A stretch of DNA of 64,000 bases from DATESN01 sp035270785 (GTDB lineage Bacteria; Bacillota; Clostridia; Lachnospirales; Lachnospiraceae), in NCBI GenBank assembly GCA_035270785.1, contig DATESN010000015.1, forward strand, positions 1 through 64,000, in the 5' to 3' direction. A program made the translations under genes and the position numbers. Every line of letters begins with the position of its first letter. The stretch's first letter is position 1. A model generated the notes under the pieces. It searched no databases and had not been told where the DNA came from. It saw only the letters and a program-made list of their open reading frames with translations. Shown piece after piece: positions 57,106 through 64,000 of this stretch.

Positions 57106-60100
57106 GTGAAGGTATTAAAAAATCCCATCAAAGAGCTTGGAGCATACGAAGCGATAGAGAAAGTATTAAAGAAAGAAAAGGGCTGTGTAGAGTTAACAGG
57201 TTGCGTGGACTCTCAAAAGCTGCATATGATTTATGGCATTGGCGATGGATTTAATACTAAAATCATCGTTACTTATAGTGATATAAAAGCAAAAGAACTT
57301 TATGAAGATTATAAGTTCTATGAGAAAAGTGTTGTACTTTTTCCAGCAAAAGACTTGATCTTTTATCAAGCTGACGTTCACGGTAATCAATTAATAAAAG
57401 AACGTATGAAATGTATTCGAAAGGTTTTAGAGGGAGGACCTCTTACTATTGTTACCACGTTTGATAGCTTGATGGCTCCACAATTACCATTATCCATTTA
57501 CAAGGAAAATGTAATTTCTTTTTTTGTAGGAGGATCCGTGGATCAAGGAAAGTTATCCAAAAATCTTATTGAAATGGGTTATGATAAAAATTATCAAGTA
57601 GAAGCCCCAGGACAATTTAGTATTCGAGGAGGAATTGTAGATATCTTTGATCTGACGGAAGAAAATCCATATCGTATAGAACTATGGGGAGAGGATATTG
57701 AATCTATTCGTAGCTTTGATATTTTAAGTCAAAGGTCCATTGAAAAGTTAGAGAAAATAAATATTTATCCGGCTACAGAGATAATCTTATCAGATAAACG
57801 CTTGGAAGAAGGCTTTTTATCTATTGAAGAAGAAAGTAGAAAATCAGAAGAAATCTTTCGTAAACAATTTAAAACAGAGGAAGCACACAGAATTAGTACC
57901 CAAACAACGCAATTGAAAGAACAAATTGCAGGATTTCAAACCATGGTTAACCTTGAGAGTTATATTAAATATTTCTACAAAGATACGATGCCTTTCACAA
58001 GACTCTTTGATAAAAGTAGTTTATGTATTTTTCTAGATGAACCAGCCAGGCTCAAAGAACACGCAAATGCAATAGAATTAGAATTTAGAGAAAGTATGAT
58101 GCATCGTGCAGAAAAGGGATATTTACTTCCGGGTCAAATGGATCTACTTCAGTCTGTGGAATCTACTATGGCAGAACTCTGCCATTATAGAGTAGTTGGT
58201 ATTTCTACAATGGGTTTTAAAAATTTTCCCATTAAGTTTGAGGAAAGGTTTGATATTACAGCAAAATCTGTTGCTTCCTATAATAACAGTTTTGAAGCTT
58301 TAGTAAAGGATTTACTACGGTTTAAAAAGAACGGATATCGGGTGTTATTACTATCAGGTTCAAGGACACGAGCAAAAAGATTAGCAGAAGATCTATTAGA
58401 AAAAGGATTAAATTCTTTTTATGGAGAAGACCCAAATCGAGAATTGCAACAAGGGGAGATTATGACCTTTTATGGACATGTTTTAAAAGGATTCGAGTAC
58501 CCCATGTTAAAATATGTGGTGTTGGCCGAGACAGATATTTTTGGAGCAGAAAAGAAAAAAAAGAAAAAAAAGAAATTTGAAGGTCAAAAAATAAATGATT
58601 TTACAGATTTAAAGGTTGGAGATTATGTCGTTCATGAAAATCATGGGCTTGGTATCTATAAAGGAATAGAAAAAGTAGAAGTTGACAAAATAACAAAAGA
58701 TTATATGAAAATTGAATATCGTGGGGGCGGTAATCTTTATATTTTAGCAACGGGATTAAGTATCATTCAAAAATTTGCTTCAAAAGACGCTGCAAAGACG
58801 CCAAAATTAAACAAACTGGGTACGCAGGAATGGACAAAGACGAAGACTAAGGTTCGTGGTGCGGTAGCAGAAGTAGCCAAAGATTTAGTGGAGTTATATG
58901 CCTTGCGACAGCAACAAGAGGGTTATATATTTGCCAAAGATAATATTTGGCAGCAGGAATTTGAAGAGATGTTTCCATTTGATGAAACCCAAGATCAAAT
59001 GCTGGCGATTGATGCAACAAAAGCAGATATGGAAAGTAATAAAATTATGGATCGCCTTATTTGCGGTGATGTTGGATACGGAAAAACGGAAATCGCCATT
59101 CGTGCGGCATTCAAAGCAGTACAAGATGGAAAGCAAGTTGCGTATCTTGTACCAACAACAATCTTAGCTCAACAACACTACAATACGTTTGTACAAAGGA
59201 TGAAAGAGTATCCAATTAATATTGCACTTTTATCTAGATTCAGATCTCCTTCTGAGCAAAAGAAAACAATAGAAGAATTAAAGAAGGGCATGTGTGATAT
59301 CGTTATTGGAACCCACCGGATTATTTCTAAAGATGTAATATTTAAAGATCTAGGGCTATTGGTGATTGATGAAGAACAACGGTTTGGTGTTACACATAAA
59401 GAGAAGATAAAGAAAATAAAAGATGATGTTGATGTACTAACATTAACAGCTACTCCAATTCCAAGAACCCTCCATATGAGTCTAGTAGGAATCCGGGACA
59501 TGAGCGTTTTGGAAGAAGCCCCAAATGATAGAATGCCCATCCAAACTTATGTAATGGAATATAACGAAGAAATGGTAAGAGAAGCCATTGTACGAGAGCT
59601 ATCAAGATCGGGCCAAGTTTATTATGTATTTAACCGCGTTCAGAATATTGCAGAAATGGCGGCAGCAATACAAGTACTTGTTCCAGAGGCAAATGTTGCT
59701 TTTGCACATGGTCAAATGAAAGAAAGTGAACTAGAAAGAATCATGTTTGATTTCATTAATGGGGAAATTGATGTTTTGGTCTCAACAACGATCATTGAAA
59801 CGGGTCTGGATATATCCAATGTGAATACTATGATTATCCATGATTCTGATAATATGGGATTATCCCAATTATATCAATTAAGAGGACGTGTAGGTCGTTC
59901 CAATAGAACAGCATATGCATTTCTTATGTATAAAAGAGATAAGATGTTAAAGGAAGTAGCTGAAAAACGTTTACAGGCCATTAAAGAATTTACAGATTTG
60001 GGTAGTGGTTTTAAAATCGCTATGCGTGATTTGGAGATTAGAGGGGCAGGGAATCTTCTTGGAGCCGCACAACATGGGCATATGGAAGCTGTGGGTTATG

Positions 60101-60636
60101 ATCTTTATTGTAAAATGTTAAATGAAGCTGTTAAGTCATTAAAGGGAATCCAAGCAAAAGAAGATTTTAATACGGTGATTGATATTGATGTGGATGCATT
60201 TATACCACAAAATTATATTGTAAACGAGTTTCAAAAGTTAGATATCTATAAACGTATTGCTTGCGTAGAAAATCAAGCAGAATGTGATGATATGAAAGAG
60301 GAACTGTTAGATCGTTTTGGAAGTATACCAAAATCGGCAGAGAACTTATTAAGAATATCATTGCTACGAGTATTAGCTCATGGAGATTATGTTGCAGAAG
60401 TGAAAGGAAAAGTTGAAAACATTAGAATTACAATGCAAAGTAATGCACCAGTGAATATTGAAAAAATACCAGAACTAATTAAAAAATATGATGGGAAGCT
60501 TAACTTTTCAGCAAAAGGAACGCCGACGTTTGTATATCGTTACAAGAAACATGGTTTAGTAGAAAAAGATGAAGAACTCTTAATCATACAAACTGAAATG
60601 ATACTTAATGACTTACAGAAATTGTTAATGGGGTAA
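57106..60636 (+). CDS. mfd: Transcription-repair coupling factor Mfd
   Basis: A 1176-aa ATP-driven translocase that removes stalled RNA polymerase and recruits UvrA. Domains in order: UvrB-like N-terminal region (to about 360), RNA-polymerase-interaction domain (VGDYVVHENHGLGIYKGIEK, about 505-570), helicase motifs with Walker A CGDVGYGKTEIAIRA near 654 and VIDEEQRFGV near 752, and the TRCF domain (about 1010-1110). The start is GTG at 57106 with a weak site. An eight-Lys run near 485 is encoded by an A-rich stretch but is in frame and common in clostridial homologues. Confidence 0.95.
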   Translation: MKVLKNPIKELGAYEAIEKVLKKEKGCVELTGCVDSQKLHMIYGIGDGFNTKIIVTYSDIKAKELYEDYKFYEKSVVLFPAKDLIFYQADVHGNQLIKERMKCIRKVLEGGPLTIVTTFDSLMAPQLPLSIYKENVISFFVGGSVDQGKLSKNLIEMGYDKNYQVEAPGQFSIRGGIVDIFDLTEENPYRIELWGEDIESIRSFDILSQRSIEKLEKINIYPATEIILSDKRLEEGFLSIEEESRKSEEIFRKQFKTEEAHRISTQTTQLKEQIAGFQTMVNLESYIKYFYKDTMPFTRLFDKSSLCIFLDEPARLKEHANAIELEFRESMMHRAEKGYLLPGQMDLLQSVESTMAELCHYRVVGISTMGFKNFPIKFEERFDITAKSVASYNNSFEALVKDLLRFKKNGYRVLLLSGSRTRAKRLAEDLLEKGLNSFYGEDPNRELQQGEIMTFYGHVLKGFEYPMLKYVVLAETDIFGAEKKKKKKKKFEGQKINDFTDLKVGDYVVHENHGLGIYKGIEKVEVDKITKDYMKIEYRGGGNLYILATGLSIIQKFASKDAAKTPKLNKLGTQEWTKTKTKVRGAVAEVAKDLVELYALRQQQEGYIFAKDNIWQQEFEEMFPFDETQDQMLAIDATKADMESNKIMDRLICGDVGYGKTEIAIRAAFKAVQDGKQVAYLVPTTILAQQHYNTFVQRMKEYPINIALLSRFRSPSEQKKTIEELKKGMCDIVIGTHRIISKDVIFKDLGLLVIDEEQRFGVTHKEKIKKIKDDVDVLTLTATPIPRTLHMSLVGIRDMSVLEEAPNDRMPIQTYVMEYNEEMVREAIVRELSRSGQVYYVFNRVQNIAEMAAAIQVLVPEANVAFAHGQMKESELERIMFDFINGEIDVLVSTTIIETGLDISNVNTMIIHDSDNMGLSQLYQLRGRVGRSNRTAYAFLMYKRDKMLKEVAEKRLQAIKEFTDLGSGFKIAMRDLEIRGAGNLLGAAQHGHMEAVGYDLYCKMLNEAVKSLKGIQAKEDFNTVIDIDVDAFIPQNYIVNEFQKLDIYKRIACVENQAECDDMKEELLDRFGSIPKSAENLLRISLLRVLAHGDYVAEVKGKVENIRITMQSNAPVNIEKIPELIKKYDGKLNFSAKGTPTFVYRYKKHGLVEKDEELLIIQTEMILNDLQKLLMG

Positions 60637-60639
60637 CAA

Positions 60640-63600
60640 ATGCTAACAAGAAGTATAATAAAACAAGAGACGATAAAAAAGGTCTTTGATAAAGGTGAAT
60701 ATATACAGCAATGTGGGGCGTCCTACATGGTTAGTCAGGAATCATATTTTGAAAATGGTATAAAAGTCACAGAAATAAGCGCTAGTGTACGTGGAAGCAG
60801 AGGAAAGGTATACGATGTAACGTTAAAGATTGATGAACAGCATTCGGATATTTCCTATTGTCATTGTGGTTGTGAAGCGTTCTATAATTATGCAGGAATG
60901 TGCAAACACTGTGTAGCCACAGCCCTAGAATATCTGGATAAAAGAGATGGTAAATATGTTAATAGGAAACCGGTGCAAGGCGCATATGGAAGACAAATGA
61001 TTTCTATTAAAAGAGATACAACCAAGGGTTTTCGCTACATTATGGAAAAGTACGGAAATATGGAACAATCCCTATCTTTAGTTATACAAAAAGAAGAAAA
61101 TGTCAGGTTGGAAGCACATTTAACATTACAATATGGAAAGGCAAGTATTGACTTTAAAATAGGAAATACACAAATGTACGTCCTAAAAAATCTAATAGAC
61201 TTTGCAAGTGCTGTGAAAAACAATGCAAGTATTAAGTATGGGCAAAAGTTAGAATTTGTTCATAGAGTTGATGCTTTTGTAGAAGATTCCAGACCGCTTA
61301 TTAAGTTTATTCAAAAGGAAATAGAAAAGTATTTGGATGACTCAAAAGCTGTTTACTCTTATCACCGTCCTAATTTTAGAAATTGGGAATTGAAGATGGA
61401 TAGTTTTGATTCCTTTATGGCAGCCGTGGGAGAAAAAGGGTTTCGTGGAGATATAGAGAACTTTTCCAGTCATACATGGACTATTGTTAATGAATTCCCC
61501 AAAGAATCTCTTTTGCTTTCTGGAAGCAAAGAGGGTGTTACCTTACAGAGTGAATATATGGCAATGTATATTGGATTGGAGTTTTTTTATTTTTTTAAAG
61601 AGCGCTGTGTATATAAAGTGAATAGGGAGAAGTTGGCAGAAGTAGAAGACTTTCTTCTTTATTTATCCCAAATACAAGGTAGTAGCTGCTTTATTTCAAA
61701 AGAAGACCTGCCTCTTTTTTGTAGGGATATGCTACCAGTTTTAGAAAAATATTTTGAATTTGAAATGAAAGATTTTAACAAAGACCTCTATTTGCCTCCA
61801 AGTGTCAGTTTTGAAATGTATTTGGACGCTCCTCAAAAAGATTATATTACCTGTAAGCTTTTGGCAGTATATGGAGAAGAAAAATATAATGTTTTTCAAC
61901 AAACAAAACAAACAAGACTTCGTGATGCCTCTAGTGAAAGGAAGATGAATCACTTGGTGGCTAGCTATTTTAATACCTATGACCCAAATGAAGAAGTGAT
62001 GGTGTTATCTCAAGATGATGATAGAATATACGAACTATTAACGGATGGCATAGCAAGATTTCAGGTTTTAGGACAGGTATTTGTGTCAGACGCTATAAAA
62101 TCCACGAAGATAATAGCAACACCAAAGATAGCAGTGGGAGTATCCCTTTCAGGAGATTTACTAGAACTATCTTTAAGTTCCGATGAAATGCCAATGGAAC
62201 AATTAATAGCCATGTTATCTAAATATGACCGCAAGAAGAAATATTACCGATTAAAGGATGGTAATTATATTAATTTAGATGAGGATGGAATTGCAATATT
62301 AACAGACTTAAAGAATGGTCTTAACTTAAAGTATGCCCAGATGAAGACAGGTACTGTCGTTCTTCCAAAATATCGAGCACTTTACCTAGATTCTAAATTA
62401 AAGGATATGCAAGGATTACCAGTGCAAAAAAACAAGGACTTCAAAGCATTAATTCGGAATATGAAAACCATCGAGGATAATGATTTTGAGGTTCCCGCCT
62501 CTTTGGAACAAGTCGTTCGTGAATATCAAAAAAGAGGGTTTTTATGGATCAAGACCATTCAATATAATGGATTTGGTGGTATTTTAGCAGATGATATGGG
62601 ACTTGGGAAAACCTTGCAAGTGATTAGCTTTTTATTATCAGAACATTTAGAAGCAAAATCGACAGACAATAGAAGAAGTCTGATTGTGTGTCCCGCTTCC
62701 CTTGTCTATAATTGGAAAAGTGAAATTGATCGTTTTGCGAATAAGTTACCTTGCGTGATGATTGTAGGAAGTGCAGAGGAGAGAAGAGAGTTAATTGAAA
62801 ATAGTTCTACAAGGGATATTTTAATTACTTCATATGACTTATTAAAAAGAGACTTAGAGGTTTATGAAAATATACAATTTCACTGTGAGGTCATCGATGA
62901 AGCGCAGTATATTAAAAACCATACAACACGAGTATCAAAAGCAGTAAAAGAGATACATGCAGGGTTTCGTTTGGCATTAACCGGAACCCCTGTAGAAAAT
63001 CGTATTAGTGAATTATGGAGTATTTTTGATTATTTAATGCCAGGATTTTTGTATGGATATCAAAGATTTAGGGAGGAGCTAGAAATACCAATTACCCAAA
63101 ATGGAGAGGAAGAGGCAATTTTTAGATTGCAGCGTATGATTCGTCCCTTTATTTTACGTCGTCTAAAAAAGGATGTGCTCACAGATTTACCAGATAAAAT
63201 AGAAGAAAATGTATATGCGATATTAGATGGAGAACAGAAAAAGTTATATGAAGCTCATGTACAGAGAATTCAAATGATGCTGAATAAACAAACAGATCAA
63301 GAATTTTCAGGTTCACGTTTTCAAGTACTTGCAGAGATTACAAAACTCCGTCAACTGTGTTGTGACCCATCGCTACTATTTGATAACTATAAAGAATCCT
63401 CTGCAAAAGCAGATATGTGTATTGATTTAATAGAAAATGCCATTAGCGGTGGACATAAGATTTTACTTTTTTCACAATTCACAAGTATGATTGAGAAACT
63501 TCAACAGAGAATGACAGAAAAGAATATAAACTTCTATACATTAACGGGGGCTACTAGCAAGGAAAATCGAATCAAATTAGTGGAAGAATTCAATCATAAT

Positions 63601-63906
63601 GAGATTCCGGTATTTTGTATCTCATTGAAAGCGGGAGGAACTGGGTTGAATTTAACCGCAGCAGATATTGTGATTCATTATGATCCTTGGTGGAATATTG
63701 CTGTGCAGAATCAAGCAACAGATAGAGCACATCGCATTGGTCAAAAGAATGTAGTAACAGTGTACAAATTAATTGCAAAAGGGACCATAGAAGAAAACAT
63801 TGTTAAACTTCAAGATATGAAACGTGACCTTGCGGAGCAGATACTAGAAAGTGATCATTTGTCCCATTCCAGTTTTTCAAAAGAGGAGCTGCTCTCATTA
63901 TTGTAA
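60640..63906 (+). CDS. SNF2-family helicase with SWIM zinc finger
   Basis: A 1088-aa protein. Residues about 70-100 are a SWIM finger (CHCGCEAF then MCKHCVATAL). Residues about 180-560 resemble the bacterial SNF2 helicase-associated domain. Residues about 630-1088 are a SWI2/SNF2 ATPase with Walker A ADDMGLGKTLQVI, VIDEAQ, and C-terminal motifs SLKAGGTGLNLTAADIVIHY and ATDRAHRIGQ. It is thought to remodel protein-DNA complexes. It starts 3 bases after mfd, so the two may be functionally linked in clearing stalled polymerases; that is inference. Confidence 0.92.
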   Translation: MLTRSIIKQETIKKVFDKGEYIQQCGASYMVSQESYFENGIKVTEISASVRGSRGKVYDVTLKIDEQHSDISYCHCGCEAFYNYAGMCKHCVATALEYLDKRDGKYVNRKPVQGAYGRQMISIKRDTTKGFRYIMEKYGNMEQSLSLVIQKEENVRLEAHLTLQYGKASIDFKIGNTQMYVLKNLIDFASAVKNNASIKYGQKLEFVHRVDAFVEDSRPLIKFIQKEIEKYLDDSKAVYSYHRPNFRNWELKMDSFDSFMAAVGEKGFRGDIENFSSHTWTIVNEFPKESLLLSGSKEGVTLQSEYMAMYIGLEFFYFFKERCVYKVNREKLAEVEDFLLYLSQIQGSSCFISKEDLPLFCRDMLPVLEKYFEFEMKDFNKDLYLPPSVSFEMYLDAPQKDYITCKLLAVYGEEKYNVFQQTKQTRLRDASSERKMNHLVASYFNTYDPNEEVMVLSQDDDRIYELLTDGIARFQVLGQVFVSDAIKSTKIIATPKIAVGVSLSGDLLELSLSSDEMPMEQLIAMLSKYDRKKKYYRLKDGNYINLDEDGIAILTDLKNGLNLKYAQMKTGTVVLPKYRALYLDSKLKDMQGLPVQKNKDFKALIRNMKTIEDNDFEVPASLEQVVREYQKRGFLWIKTIQYNGFGGILADDMGLGKTLQVISFLLSEHLEAKSTDNRRSLIVCPASLVYNWKSEIDRFANKLPCVMIVGSAEERRELIENSSTRDILITSYDLLKRDLEVYENIQFHCEVIDEAQYIKNHTTRVSKAVKEIHAGFRLALTGTPVENRISELWSIFDYLMPGFLYGYQRFREELEIPITQNGEEEAIFRLQRMIRPFILRRLKKDVLTDLPDKIEENVYAILDGEQKKLYEAHVQRIQMMLNKQTDQEFSGSRFQVLAEITKLRQLCCDPSLLFDNYKESSAKADMCIDLIENAISGGHKILLFSQFTSMIEKLQQRMTEKNINFYTLTGATSKENRIKLVEEFNHNEIPVFCISLKAGGTGLNLTAADIVIHYDPWWNIAVQNQATDRAHRIGQKNVVTVYKLIAKGTIEENIVKLQDMKRDLAEQILESDHLSHSSFSKEELLSLL

Positions 63907-63913
63907 ATATCTC

Positions 63914-63942
63914 TTGACAACGCAAATCAAATTGTGTACAAT
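63914..63942 (+). promoter_or_regulatory. Promoter at the right edge with operator palindrome
   Basis: TTGACA (63914-63919) and TACAAT (63937-63942) are 17 bases apart. The inverted repeat AAATTGT-GT-ACAATTT (63929-63944) covers the -10 region, and related half-sites (CACACAATT) follow near 63960. The layout fits an autoregulated MarR/OhrR-type gene just beyond the window. Confidence 0.65.
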
Positions 63943-64000
63943 TTATTTAATAAATGGTTGCACACAATTAAATGAAATACAATGAGAAGGTAGTAGATTT

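Noticed and set aside
58550..58580. Possible frameshift in the poly-A stretch of mfd
   Set aside because: The frame stays open through the Lys run and both flanks match the family, so the gene is intact.

Overview
The window is about 64 kb of low-GC chromosomal DNA from an anaerobic, spore-forming Firmicute, most likely a member of the Lachnospiraceae or a close clostridial relative. This rests on gene content and order, not on a marker gene. Anaerobic chemistry is seen in the rubredoxin, rubrerythrin, superoxide reductase, pyruvate formate-lyase and 2[4Fe-4S] ferredoxin. Sporulation and cortex genes are a CwlD amidase, a SleB-type hydrolase, a GH18 protein and SpoVG. The replication and glycogen gene sets (DnaD plus a DnaI-like loader, glgC-glgD) are of the Gram-positive type. 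No rRNA, tRNA, transposase, integrase or CRISPR array was found.

Layout. 1-3.6 kb: accessory DNA with an unknown protein, a TTG-start lipoprotein and a secreted protein, ending in tRNA-3'-end-like scars. 3.6-6.4 kb: a fluoride riboswitch controlling a cation/proton antiporter, then a rubredoxin, rubrerythrin and superoxide reductase cluster. 6.5-10.2 kb: a cytoplasmic LacI-type-sensor diguanylate cyclase, a DUF951 protein and rpsF-ssb-rpsR. 10.2-15.3 kb: a decaying accessory island inserted between rpsR and gdpP. 15.4-20.2 kb: gdpP-rplI-dnaB and a MerR regulator. 20.2-24.4 kb: ferredoxin, PFL activase, a PFL split over three cistrons, and a DUF1858 protein. 24.4-28.9 kb: mecA, a probable large structured RNA, a GH18 protein and cwlD. 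29.1-33.6 kb: tsaC/sua5, rpiB, upp, a dCMP deaminase, a cell-wall hydrolase and a DUF402 protein. 33.7-41.1 kb: a complete F-type ATP synthase operon whose c subunit carries a Na+ signature. 41.1-47 kb: conserved unknowns, a frameshifted methyltransferase, an M29 aminopeptidase and a queT transporter under a probable preQ1 riboswitch. 47-53 kb: an EamA transporter, prs, a dnaI-like loader, dnaD, two tandem DnaA-box arrays and murC. 53.4-64 kb: glgC-glgD, spoVG, pth, mfd and a SWIM/SNF2 helicase, ending in a promoter with an operator-like palindrome.

How the genes fit together. PFL, its activase and ferredoxin form the mixed-acid pyruvate-cleavage module. The redox cluster detoxifies oxygen species that would destroy such radical enzymes. 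The ATP synthase appears Na+-coupled and could work with Na+ or H+ gradients maintained by antiporters like the fluoride-regulated one.

The observation most worth pursuing is the PFL locus. The catalytic Cys-Cys barrel (679 aa), a 67-70 aa Cys-rich middle peptide and a 79 aa glycyl-radical domain are three ORFs in one continuous reading frame, separated only by a TAG and a TAA stop. The two outer pieces add up to a normal PFL length. The middle peptide looks like a diverged partial duplicate of the start of the glycyl-radical domain. Other notable items are a 260-nt multi-hairpin RNA candidate at 25.4 kb with a near-consensus promoter, tandem DnaA boxes beside the helicase-loader genes, and several genes broken by frameshift, deletion or start loss.
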